45,924 bases of DNA from an uncultured Bacteroides sp. (GTDB lineage Bacteria > Bacteroidota > Bacteroidia > Bacteroidales > Bacteroidaceae): the NCBI RefSeq assembly GCF_959029255.1, contig NZ_CAUFUE010000034.1, positions 1 through 45,924 on the forward strand. The letters are read 5' to 3'. The notes under the pieces are model-generated. The model was not told the origin of the DNA. It was given only the letters and a program-made list of their open reading frames with translations, and made no database searches. This document shows, one piece after another, positions 25,677 to 34,747 of the stretch (its first letter is position 1; every line of letters starts with the position of its first letter). The translations under genes and the position numbers were made by a program.

Positions 25677-25806
25677 TCCGAGGGATATATATACCCGGCG
25701 TGAGGGGTCTATATATCCCTCGTGTTGCATCTATATATCCCTCACGACAGATCTATATATCCCTCGCGATGCATCTATATGCCCCTCACGAGGGATATAT
25801 AGTTCC
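25677..25806. repeat. Array of GAGGGATATATAG repeats
   Basis: About six degenerate copies of GAGGGATATATAGA, mostly as the complement TCTATATATCCCTC, with unit length near 21-25 bp and joints of the form CGCGA, CACGA or CGTGT. First and last copies are inverted against the middle ones. The same repeat recurs at 44093-44203. No protein and no CRISPR-like spacers. Confidence 0.75.
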
Positions 25807-25853
25807 CACAAACCACCTGCATAAGCGTATGCTTCTATCTCGCTTTTTATGCT

Positions 25854-25861
25854 TATATTTG
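25854..25861 (+). promoter_or_regulatory. TAnnTTTG -7 box for HAD phosphatase
   Basis: TATATTTG, exact match, 24 nt before the ATG at 25885. The gene therefore has its own promoter despite lying within PUL 2. Confidence 0.55.
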
Positions 25862-25884
25862 CACTGGATTAATAGAAACAACGT

Positions 25885-26535
25885 ATGAAAAGACTGATAA
25901 TATTTGATTTGGACGGCACATTGCTGAATACCATTGCCGACTTGGCGCAAAGTACAAACCATGCTCTGCATGCATTGGGATATCCCACACACGAAGAATC
26001 CGCTTATAACTTCATGGTGGGCAACGGAATCAACAAATTGTTTGAACGCGCCCTGCCCGAAGGGGAGAAAAGCGAGGAAAACGTATTGCGTGTACGCAAG
26101 GAATTTATTCCCTACTACGATGTGCACAATGCCGACAAGAGCCGCCCCTACCCCGGCATTTCCGAACTGCTGGAACAGTTACAGGCAAAGGGATTGCAGA
26201 TAGCCGTCGCATCGAATAAATATCAGGCCGCCACCCAAAAGCTGATAGCTCATTATTTCCCCGGCATCCGCTTTACAGCTGTATTCGGGCAACGGGAAGG
26301 TGTGAACGTGAAACCGGACCCGGCTATTGTGGAAGATATTCTTGCTATAGCCAAAGTAGCTAAAGAAGATGTGCTTTACGTAGGAGATTCAGGTGTGGAT
26401 ATGCAGACGGCAATCAATGCCGGTGTCACTTCCTGCGGTGTAACATGGGGCTTTCGTCCACGCGCTGAGTTAGAAAGTTTTCAGCCGGATAACATTGTAG
26501 ATAAAGCAGCGGATATTCTGAAATTAATAGGGTAG
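25885..26535 (+). CDS. HAD-superfamily phosphatase, phosphoglycolate phosphatase-like
   Basis: A 216-residue cytoplasmic HAD hydrolase. Motif I FDLDGTLLN gives nucleophile Asp8 and acid Asp10; an alpha-helical cap follows (about 17-80); motif II VASNK; motif III KPDP; motif IV GDSGVDM. The cap type and GFRPRAEL tail resemble phosphoglycolate phosphatase and pyrophosphatase PpaX-like members, but the substrate cannot be read from sequence. It lies between carbohydrate genes with its own promoter, so it may be a core gene around which the locus was built, or handle a sugar phosphate from the pathway. Confidence 0.88.
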   Translation: MKRLIIFDLDGTLLNTIADLAQSTNHALHALGYPTHEESAYNFMVGNGINKLFERALPEGEKSEENVLRVRKEFIPYYDVHNADKSRPYPGISELLEQLQAKGLQIAVASNKYQAATQKLIAHYFPGIRFTAVFGQREGVNVKPDPAIVEDILAIAKVAKEDVLYVGDSGVDMQTAINAGVTSCGVTWGFRPRAELESFQPDNIVDKAADILKLIG

Positions 26536-26627
26536 CGAATAAAAGCCCACCTTTTCCACCGGAATTTCCCCATTGAAGCGGCTAAAACCACTTAATATTG
26601 CATGCATAATACCAAAACAGAAAAACA

Positions 26628-29108
26628 ATGATAAAGAAATGGCTGTTGGTACTCCTCGCCGTTTGCTGCGTGGAAGGCAATGTAAAAGCACAACAAGAAG
26701 AAAGTAACCTGAAATTATGGTACGACAAACCGGCTACACAGTGGGTGGAAGCTCTACCATTGGGCAATGGACGTCTGGGGGCTATGGTCTTTGGCGACCC
26801 GGCACACGAGCAGTTTCAACTGAATGAAGAAACTGTTTGGGGCGGTTCACCTTATAATAATACCAATCCGAATGCCAAAGAAGCGTTGCCACGCATCCGG
26901 CAACTCATCTTTGAAGGCAAAAACAAAGAGGCACAAGCGCTTTGCGGTCCTTCCATCTGTTCGCAAACCGCCAATGGTATGCCTTATCAGACCGTCGGTT
27001 CTCTACATCTCGACTTTGAAGGGGTCGATGGGTACAGCAATTATTACCGTGACCTGGATATCGGGAAAGCAATATCCACCACACGTTTCACAGCCGGTGG
27101 AGTGACTTATACACGCGAAGCGTTCACTTCTTTCCCCGACCAGCTACTTATTATCCGGCTGACCGCTTCTAAAAAGAAAAGTATATCCTTCACTGCCCGT
27201 TACTCCACTCCATATAAAAAGGATGTAGAGCGATGTATCTCTCCCCTCAAAGAGTTGCAACTAAACGGCAAAGCCAACGACCACGAAGGCATCGAGGGGA
27301 AAGTGCGGTTTACGGCACTGACGCGCATCGAGCATAATGGCGGCAGCCTGGAAGCATTGTCGGACAGCACTTTGCAAGTCAAGAATGCCAGCAGCGTCAC
27401 TTTATACGTATCCATAGGGACTAATTTTGTGAACTATCAGGATATTTCGGGTAATGCGCAGACTACCGCCCGGAACTACCTGAAACCGGCTAACAAGAAT
27501 TATGTAAAAAGCAAAGCAGCTCATATCAGTGCCTATCGGAAATTCTTCGACCGCGTATCACTCGATTTAGGCAGCAATGCACAGACCGGAAAGCCTACCA
27601 ATCAACGTGTTGCAGAGTTCAGTTCAACCTTCGACCCGCAACTGGCGGCCTTGTATTTCCAGTTCGGACGCTATCTGTTGATATGCAGTTCGCAGCCGGG
27701 CGGACAAGCTGCCAATCTGCAAGGAATCTGGAACTACCAGTTGCGTGCACCCTGGGATGGCAAATACACCACGGATATCAATGTGGAAATGAACTACTGG
27801 CCTGCCGAGAGCACGTCTTTGCCCGAAATGCACGAACCTTTCCTGCAACTGGTGAAAGAAGCAGCCCTGCAAGGTCGCGAAAGCGCTGCCATGTACGGCT
27901 GTCGCGGATGGACCTTGCATCACAATACCGACATCTGGCGCAGTACAGGTGCTGTAGACGGACCCGGATACGGCATCTGGCCTACTTGCAACGCATGGTT
28001 CTGCCAGCATTTATGGGATCGTTATCTCTTCTCCGGCGATAAGAATTATCTTGCTGAAGCGTATCCGTTGATGCGTGGCGCTTGTGAGTTTTACCTCGAC
28101 TTCCTGGTACAGGAACCTAAAAACAACTGGCTGGTAGTGGCTCCTTCCTACTCTCCCGAAAACAGGCCTGCGGTGGATGGCAAGCGGGATTTTGTAGTGG
28201 TTGCAGGTACTACTATGGATAATCAGATGGTTTATGACCTTTTCTATAACACCCTCCAGGCTGCCCGGCTGATGAATGAAAACACAGCATTCACCGATAG
28301 CCTGCAAATGGTTGCCGCCCATTTGGCGCCCATGCAGGTGGGGCGCTGGGGACAGTTGCAGGAATGGATGGAGGATTGGGACAATCCCAAAGATCATCAC
28401 CGCCATGTGTCGCACCTCTGGGGGCTGTATCCGGGACGCCAAATCAGCGCTTACCACTCGCCGGTGCTTTTCGAGGCGGCGAAGAAATCACTCATCGGCC
28501 GTGGTGACCATTCTACCGGTTGGTCTATGGGTTGGAAGGTTTGTCTATGGGCACGCTTGCTTGACGGCAACCATGCTTACAAGCTGATTACCGAACAACT
28601 ACACCCTACTTCCGATGAAAAGGGGCAAAATGGAGGTACATATCCGAACTTGTTTGACGCGCATCCTCCTTTCCAGATTGATGGCAACTTTGGTTGTGCC
28701 GCCGGTATTGCCGAAATGCTGGTACAAAGCCACGACGGCGCGGTGCATCTTCTTCCTGCTTTGCCCGATGTATGGCAAAAGGGAACATTGAAAGGTATCC
28801 GTTGCCGGGGTGGTTTCACCATCGACGAAATGAAATGGGAAAAAGGGAAGTTACAGACGGCTACCATCCGTTCAAGCATCGGCGGCATATTACGTATCCG
28901 CACTTCATCGCCGTTATATCTGGATGGGGAAAAATTGGTATCTACCCCACAAGAGGTATGCGGGAACCCGTTGTTGCAATCACAATCCATTCGCAAACCG
29001 CTGGTTGCGGCCAACGCTCCGATTTCCATACCGGAATATCCGGCAACATACGTATATGATATTGAAACCGTTGCGGGGGGGGTATACGAGTTTGAGGCTT
29101 ACAAATGA
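26628..29108 (+). CDS. GH95 alpha-L-fucosidase/alpha-L-galactosidase-family enzyme
   Basis: An 826-residue exported inverting glycosidase (signal peptide to about KAQ at residue 22). Start LWYDKPATQWVEALPLGNGRLGAMVFG is the GH95 signature; the (alpha/alpha)6 barrel contains TTDINVEMNYW (Asp383, Asn385), PSYSPENRP (Glu511, probable general acid) and QIDGNFG (Asp685). Full length for the family. GH95 members cut alpha-1,2-fucose or alpha-L-galactose, the latter from pectin RG-II or xylan. A run of eight G at 29075-29082 lies 9 codons before the stop. No clear promoter is seen in the 92-bp gap upstream; the stop codon is the first base triplet of element B. Confidence 0.92.
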   Translation: MIKKWLLVLLAVCCVEGNVKAQQEESNLKLWYDKPATQWVEALPLGNGRLGAMVFGDPAHEQFQLNEETVWGGSPYNNTNPNAKEALPRIRQLIFEGKNKEAQALCGPSICSQTANGMPYQTVGSLHLDFEGVDGYSNYYRDLDIGKAISTTRFTAGGVTYTREAFTSFPDQLLIIRLTASKKKSISFTARYSTPYKKDVERCISPLKELQLNGKANDHEGIEGKVRFTALTRIEHNGGSLEALSDSTLQVKNASSVTLYVSIGTNFVNYQDISGNAQTTARNYLKPANKNYVKSKAAHISAYRKFFDRVSLDLGSNAQTGKPTNQRVAEFSSTFDPQLAALYFQFGRYLLICSSQPGGQAANLQGIWNYQLRAPWDGKYTTDINVEMNYWPAESTSLPEMHEPFLQLVKEAALQGRESAAMYGCRGWTLHHNTDIWRSTGAVDGPGYGIWPTCNAWFCQHLWDRYLFSGDKNYLAEAYPLMRGACEFYLDFLVQEPKNNWLVVAPSYSPENRPAVDGKRDFVVVAGTTMDNQMVYDLFYNTLQAARLMNENTAFTDSLQMVAAHLAPMQVGRWGQLQEWMEDWDNPKDHHRHVSHLWGLYPGRQISAYHSPVLFEAAKKSLIGRGDHSTGWSMGWKVCLWARLLDGNHAYKLITEQLHPTSDEKGQNGGTYPNLFDAHPPFQIDGNFGCAAGIAEMLVQSHDGAVHLLPALPDVWQKGTLKGIRCRGGFTIDEMKWEKGKLQTATIRSSIGGILRIRTSSPLYLDGEKLVSTPQEVCGNPLLQSQSIRKPLVAANAPISIPEYPATYVYDIETVAGGVYEFEAYK

Positions 29109-29473
29109 TAATTTACCGGCGTAGCGCCGGAGCAGGGTTTCCTTTCGGATGGGGTATTTTCAGACGCGGATGACGCAGATGACGCAGATTTTAAGGCTGC
29201 GCTGTGTCTTTGATTTTTTCGACGCGGATTTAGCGGATTAAGCTGATTAAGTTGATTTTTTACTTTGTTGCTACTACTAAAAGAATCTGCGTCATCTGTG
29301 TCATCTGCGTCTGAAAAATTTAAATCCGCTTAATCCGCCCAATCCGCGTCGAAAAAATTAAAACCTCTGTGTCCCCTGTGGTGAAAGAAAAATCACCTGT
29401 TGCATTTATATCAGTTGCGCCATCATCCGAAGGGAAACCTTGTTCCGGCGCTACGCCGATAAATTCCCATTTA
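29106..29473. repeat. Intergenic hairpin element B: nested inverted repeats
   Basis: Left edge TGATAATTTA overlaps the GH95 stop; right edge TAAATTCCCATTTA; both edges equal those of element A at 3498-3618. Outer arms 29110-29151 and 29421-29465 pair imperfectly (shared GGCGTAGCGCCGG). Inner arms are GACGCAGATGACGCAGATT-like versus AATCTGCGTCATCTG, and CGACGCGGATTnnGCGGATTAA versus its complement. Positions 29322-29371 are identical (50 bp) to the reverse complement of 45875-45924. No ORF. Confidence 0.8.
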
Positions 29474-29620
29474 AAGCAGAATATTTGAGAGAAAGTACTC
29501 CTTTTCCCGAATATTCTGCTTTATAACATCTTTAGAGCGGGGTTTAACATTATAATACCACATAGAAAACAAAAAATGCAAGCCTAAAAACAAATATTCC
29601 ACAATCGGTATTTTACATTC

Positions 29621-29634
29621 CGATACATTTGCAA
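29621..29634 (+). promoter_or_regulatory. Promoter of susC in PUL 2
   Basis: CGATACATTTGCAA with TACATTTG (29624-29631) as -7 box, 66 nt before the ATG. The identical 14-mer stands before GH28 at 20764. A short inverted repeat GTGTGTACGAACACAC (29648-29663) lies in the leader. The remaining 29474-29620 is AT-rich, with no gene seen. Confidence 0.55.
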
Positions 29635-29696
29635 CAAACAATTAACAGTGTGTACGAACACACTAAAGAAAAAAATCACTTATTTAATTTATAAAC

Positions 29697-32600
29697 ATGC
29701 AAAGGATGTCTAACAAAATGAAAAACATGCGCACATTTCTGCTATCATTACTGGCAGTGATATCGCTTAGCGTATCAGCGCAGAATGTAACTGTGAAAGG
29801 TACGGTTACAGACAAAACAGGAGAAACCGTTATCGGTGCTTCCGTAGTTCAAAAAGGCAATACCAGTAATGGTACGATTACCGATATTGACGGTAATTTT
29901 TCTCTCAGTGTTCCCTCTAATGCTACTTTAATTATTTCTTATGTGGGAATGACCACACAGGAAGTTGCTGTAAAGGGACAAAGAACAATCAATGTTGTTT
30001 TGGCCGACGATGCACAGGCTTTGGAAGAGGTTGTGGTTATCGGTTACGGTACTGTGAAACGTAAAGACTTGACCGGTTCGGTAGCGACTGTTAGTTCGGA
30101 TGTACTGGCTGCCGTTCCGGTAGCTTCTGCAACCGAAGCCTTGACCGGTAAAATGGCAGGTGTACAAATCACCACTACTGAAGGTTCACCCGATGCCGAA
30201 ATGAAAATTCGCGTACGTGGTGGCGGTTCAATCACCGGCGACAACACTCCGCTGTTCATTGTTGACGGATTTCCCGTTGAATCAATCTCCGATATCCCTG
30301 CATCGGACATTGAAGACATCACCGTACTAAAGGATGCATCTTCTACAGCCATCTACGGTTCTCGTGGTGCAAATGGCGTAATCTTGGTAACGACGAAATC
30401 AGGTAAAGAAGGAAAAGTAAACGTAAGTTATAATGCATATTATAGCTGGAAGAAGATTGCAAAAACCTTGGACGTACTTTCACCGAAAGACTATGCTAAA
30501 TGGCAATATGAATTAGCTTCACTCATCAAGTCGGACGACTTAAGTTCTTATGAAAACTACTTTGGCGCTTACACCGACATGGACATGTATGACAACATAG
30601 CATATAATGATTGGCAAGACTTGACATTCGGACGTACAGGTAATACTTTCAACCATAATTTAAATATCAATGGTGGTAGTGATAAAATTAGATATGCATT
30701 CAGCTACAGCCACATGAACGATAAAGCTATCATGGAAGGTTCTAACTATAAACGTGATAACTTTAGCTTAAAACTGAATACCAAACCTGTAAAGAATGTA
30801 ACGTTAGATTTCTCTGCACGCTATTCGGACACAGACATTAAAGGTGGTGGCGCCAATGATGTCAGCAGTACCTACGATTCTGACAAGCGTTTGAAATATG
30901 CTGTAATCTATACTCCTATACCACTCTCTAATCTTGATACTTCAGCAGGAAGCGCTGATGACGATTTGGGTAACCTTTATCATCCGCTAACCTCTATATC
31001 GGATAATGACCGTGAACAAGAGCGCAAAACCCTAAATGTAGCAGCCAGCTTAGGTTGGGAGATATTTAAAAATTTCAAAGTTAAGACAGAAGTTGGTTAT
31101 GATGACTATCGCAACAGCGATCAACGCTACTGGGGTTTAACAACCTATTATATCAAAAACGTACCGTCTGATGAAAACCAAGGTAAACCGGCCGCTCAAT
31201 TTGCCAATACAAACCGGCACAAATTCCGTAATACCAATACTATCAGTTACGACTTCTCAAAACTTTTTAAAGGGGACAGTCATCACTTAAATGCTATGAT
31301 AGGACATGAATGGATTATCACTAAATCTAAAGTATTGACCGATATTGTCCATGGTTTTCCTGAATCTTTCACTTCACAAGATGCGTGGAAATATTCTTCA
31401 CAAGGTGTACCTTTCTCTATTGATAATTACATCAACCCGGACGACAAACTATTGTCTTATTTCGGTCGTGTAAACTACGACTTTGAAAGCAAGTATTTAG
31501 TAAGTGCCACTTTCCGTGCTGATGGTTCATCTAAATTCGCATCTGGTAATCAATGGGGATACTTCCCTTCAGCAGCTGTTGCATGGCGCATGTCTTCTGA
31601 AAGCTTCATGGAAGGTACTAAATCTTGGTTAGACGATTTAAAACTACGTTTTAGTTATGGTACCGCTGGTAATAACAACATTCCTTCAGGACAAATGAAC
31701 TTAAACTATATTTCCTCTGCTACGTCATGGATTAACGGTTTCAGCAACTATTGGGCAGCATCAAAAACGATGCCTAATTCCGATTTAAAATGGGAAACAA
31801 CTATTACCCGTAATATCGGTCTGGATTTCACTGTTTTGGGTGGTAAATTAAATGGTAGTGTAGAAGCTTATTTAAATACAACAAAAGACTTGTTGATTCA
31901 ATTCCCCGTTTCCGGTACAGGATATGATTACCAATACCGTAACATGGGGAAAACTCAAAATAAAGGTATTGAAGCATCCCTTAACTGGACAGCAGTCGAC
32001 AAGAAGAACTGGGGCTTAAGTTTCAGCGCCAACATCGGATTCAACAAAAACGAAATTAAAGACCTTGGCATTATGAACGACTTTGGAGCAGAAACCTACT
32101 GGGCTTCTTCTGAAATAGGATACGACTTTTGGATTGCAAAAGGTGGTTCAGTCGGTAAAATGTATGGCTATCGTTCTGCCGGCCGTTATGAAGTTAGTGA
32201 CTTCGAGGGTTATGACGCAACAAGCAAAAAGTGGATATTGAAAGAAGGTGTAGTTGATGCTTCTGCCGTAGTTGGGACACTTCGGCCAGGTATGATGAAG
32301 TTACAAAACATTGATGGAAGCGAAGACAACAAAGTTACAACCGCTGATCGTGAAATTATCGGTGATGCCAATCCTCTGCATACAGGAGGTTTCACAATCA
32401 ATGCACGTGCTTATGGTTTTGACTTAAGTGCAAACTTTAACTGGAGCTTTGGTAACGATGTTTATAACGCTAATAAAATTGAATTTACCCAAACCGGTAA
32501 ATACCAATATCGTAACATGATTTCAGATATGGCTGACGGTAAGCGTTGGACAAATCTGAATGCTGATGGAACTATTTGCAATGACCCGGAACAATTGGCA

Positions 32601-32921
32601 GCCATGAATGCCAACACTACTATGTGGTCTCCTTATACTGCCCGTATGGTCTTTAGTGATTGGGCGGTAGAAGATGCTTCATTCTTGCGTTTGAATACAC
32701 TGACACTGGGTTACACCTTACCGAAAGCATTAGTAAGCAAGGCTAAGATTCAAAATCTCCGTTTCTACGTAACCGGTTATAACTTATTCTGTCTTACAAA
32801 CTACTCAGGATATGATCCTGAAGTATCCACTATCCGCAAAACAAACTTAACTCCGGGCGTTGATTATTCAGCATACCCCAAGAGCCGCCAGTTTGTAGTA
32901 GGTGTTAACTTGAATTTTTAA
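29697..32921 (+). CDS. SusC-like TonB-dependent transporter
   Basis: A 1074-residue outer-membrane importer. Signal peptide ends at VSAQ (about residue 29); the carboxypeptidase-D-like domain (VTVKGTVTDKTGETVIGASV... to about 110); TonB-box region EEVVVIGYGTVKRKDLTGSV; plug with LFIVDGFPV; a barrel ending PKSRQFVVGVNLNF. No STN domain, as expected where regulation is by a hybrid two-component sensor. Several in-frame Met codons (29697, 29706, 29718, 29727) give plausible starts; 29718 or 29727 would give a more standard signal peptide. Followed by susD 25 bp downstream. Confidence 0.95.
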   Translation: MQRMSNKMKNMRTFLLSLLAVISLSVSAQNVTVKGTVTDKTGETVIGASVVQKGNTSNGTITDIDGNFSLSVPSNATLIISYVGMTTQEVAVKGQRTINVVLADDAQALEEVVVIGYGTVKRKDLTGSVATVSSDVLAAVPVASATEALTGKMAGVQITTTEGSPDAEMKIRVRGGGSITGDNTPLFIVDGFPVESISDIPASDIEDITVLKDASSTAIYGSRGANGVILVTTKSGKEGKVNVSYNAYYSWKKIAKTLDVLSPKDYAKWQYELASLIKSDDLSSYENYFGAYTDMDMYDNIAYNDWQDLTFGRTGNTFNHNLNINGGSDKIRYAFSYSHMNDKAIMEGSNYKRDNFSLKLNTKPVKNVTLDFSARYSDTDIKGGGANDVSSTYDSDKRLKYAVIYTPIPLSNLDTSAGSADDDLGNLYHPLTSISDNDREQERKTLNVAASLGWEIFKNFKVKTEVGYDDYRNSDQRYWGLTTYYIKNVPSDENQGKPAAQFANTNRHKFRNTNTISYDFSKLFKGDSHHLNAMIGHEWIITKSKVLTDIVHGFPESFTSQDAWKYSSQGVPFSIDNYINPDDKLLSYFGRVNYDFESKYLVSATFRADGSSKFASGNQWGYFPSAAVAWRMSSESFMEGTKSWLDDLKLRFSYGTAGNNNIPSGQMNLNYISSATSWINGFSNYWAASKTMPNSDLKWETTITRNIGLDFTVLGGKLNGSVEAYLNTTKDLLIQFPVSGTGYDYQYRNMGKTQNKGIEASLNWTAVDKKNWGLSFSANIGFNKNEIKDLGIMNDFGAETYWASSEIGYDFWIAKGGSVGKMYGYRSAGRYEVSDFEGYDATSKKWILKEGVVDASAVVGTLRPGMMKLQNIDGSEDNKVTTADREIIGDANPLHTGGFTINARAYGFDLSANFNWSFGNDVYNANKIEFTQTGKYQYRNMISDMADGKRWTNLNADGTICNDPEQLAAMNANTTMWSPYTARMVFSDWAVEDASFLRLNTLTLGYTLPKALVSKAKIQNLRFYVTGYNLFCLTNYSGYDPEVSTIRKTNLTPGVDYSAYPKSRQFVVGVNLNF

Positions 32922-32945
32922 ACCAAGTAATTAAGAAAAAGAAAT

Positions 32946-34715
32946 ATGAAAAGATTTATATATATATCCCTTTTATCTTTGTCGCTGATGGGTACAGTAT
33001 CCTCTTGCGATTTGGATGCACCGGCACAATCTGCAATGGAAGAACCGAACCTGTTTGCTGTAAAAGAATTGGCAGAAGCTGCCGTTATGGGTGTTCACCA
33101 ATCTTTTGGCGAAACCAACTCTTATCGTGGTCGTTTTCTTCCCTTCTACGGAATTAATTCGGATATAGAATGGATTAACAACATAGATGCAGCGAAAGTT
33201 GTAGACGATAACAAATACGAACTCTGCACATACGCAGCCCGTCCAACCAATGGTCAAATGAACACCTCCAACAATGCATGGGCCAAATTTTATGAAGGTA
33301 TTGAACGTGCCAACTTATGTATCCGTGGTCTAAAAACTTATTCCAATCTTGAAGACCCAGACTTTGCCCAACTTCTAGGTGAAGCTATGACACTAAGAGC
33401 TGTACTTTATCTGGACTTAGTTAAAGGTTGGGGAGATGTACCTGCACGTTTTGAGCCTAATACTTCAGAAACCGTTTATCTTCCAAGAACTGATAGAGAT
33501 GAAATTTATCTCCGCCTTTTGAATGATTTGGATGAAGCGGCAGACATGGTACCTTGGCCCAACGGTTCGGATGTCACTAAAAGCACAGAACGCGTTAACA
33601 AAGCTTTTGTAAAAGGACTCCGTGCACGTATCGCTCTTTATGCCGCCGGATACAGCCAACGTGCTGACGGCGTACGTAGAAGTACTAACCCCGAACTTAG
33701 TGTTGAAAAAATGTATACTATCGTAAAGGACGAATGCGAAGATATCATCAAACATAGTGGCTGTAAGTTAGGCTCATTCAAAGAGAACTTTACTAAATTG
33801 TGTCAAGACAACACAACAGCCGGTGGTGAATCAATATGGGAAATTCCATTTGCCAGCGGACGTGGTCGTGTCCTTTATACATTCGGTGTAAAGCACCAAG
33901 CTGCCGACCAATATACATCCCAAGCACAAGGTGGGGTTAACGGCCCGTTACCTTATCTATTCTATGATTATGATGTAGAAGATGTCCGTCGTGACATTAC
34001 ATGTGTACCTTACGAATGGGGTAAGAATTTAGTTGATGGAAAAGCAAAACAAGAATTACGAAGCCTGAAGAGCTGGTGCTTTGGCAAATTACGCTATGAA
34101 TGGATGAACCGTATTGTAACGTCTACCAATGATGACGGCGTAAACTGGCAGTATATGCGTTTAGCCGACGTTTATCTGATGGCCGCTGAAGCAATCAATG
34201 AATTGGACGGTAATCCTACCAATGCAGCCCAATATTTGAAGCCTATTTTAGACCGGGCCTTACCCGCCACTAAAGTTACAGCCTACATGAAAGCTGCGAC
34301 AGCCAGTCATGACGCATTCTTCAATGCTATTGTGGAGCAACGTGCATTTGAGTTTGCCGGTGAATCTTTGAGAAAGGCAGACCTTATCCGTTGGAATCTA
34401 TTGAAAACAAAACTGGATGAAGCCAAAGACAAGATGAAGAAATTGGCACGACGTGAAAGTCCATACGATGATCTTCCTGAAAAACTTTACTACAAAACCG
34501 ACACAGATGGCGAGTCCCTCCTTTTTTACGGATTAAATCATGGTGAAACAGGCAACGCTCCTACCGGTTATGAAAGTATCACATGGATTAATACGGAGAA
34601 ATTACCCGATGCATTAATTGAGGTTCTTTATCAAAAGAATCCTGACGAAAACCAATACTGGCCTATTTGGCAAACATTCGTCGACAGCAGTAACGGTACA
34701 CTCTCCAACAACTAA
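32946..34715 (+). CDS. SusD-like glycan-binding lipoprotein
   Basis: A 589-residue SusD/RagB-family surface lipoprotein. Leader MKRFIYISLLSLSLMGTVSSC puts the lipid on Cys21, followed by DLDAP. Family motifs: EAMTLRAVLYLDLVKGWGDVPARFEP, RLADVYLMAAEAINELDGNPTNAAQYLKPILDRA and VEQRAFEFAGESLRKADLIRWNLLKTKLDEA. It works with the SusC protein encoded just upstream to capture and pass in oligosaccharide. Same operon as susC and the following lipoprotein gene (32 bp gap). Confidence 0.95.
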   Translation: MKRFIYISLLSLSLMGTVSSCDLDAPAQSAMEEPNLFAVKELAEAAVMGVHQSFGETNSYRGRFLPFYGINSDIEWINNIDAAKVVDDNKYELCTYAARPTNGQMNTSNNAWAKFYEGIERANLCIRGLKTYSNLEDPDFAQLLGEAMTLRAVLYLDLVKGWGDVPARFEPNTSETVYLPRTDRDEIYLRLLNDLDEAADMVPWPNGSDVTKSTERVNKAFVKGLRARIALYAAGYSQRADGVRRSTNPELSVEKMYTIVKDECEDIIKHSGCKLGSFKENFTKLCQDNTTAGGESIWEIPFASGRGRVLYTFGVKHQAADQYTSQAQGGVNGPLPYLFYDYDVEDVRRDITCVPYEWGKNLVDGKAKQELRSLKSWCFGKLRYEWMNRIVTSTNDDGVNWQYMRLADVYLMAAEAINELDGNPTNAAQYLKPILDRALPATKVTAYMKAATASHDAFFNAIVEQRAFEFAGESLRKADLIRWNLLKTKLDEAKDKMKKLARRESPYDDLPEKLYYKTDTDGESLLFYGLNHGETGNAPTGYESITWINTEKLPDALIEVLYQKNPDENQYWPIWQTFVDSSNGTLSNN

Positions 34716-34747
34716 TACATTGTCGAACATATACAATAAAGATTATT

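Noticed and set aside
25677..25806. Possible CRISPR array
   Set aside because: Units are short, degenerate and in both orientations, without unique spacers of constant length, and no cas gene is present.
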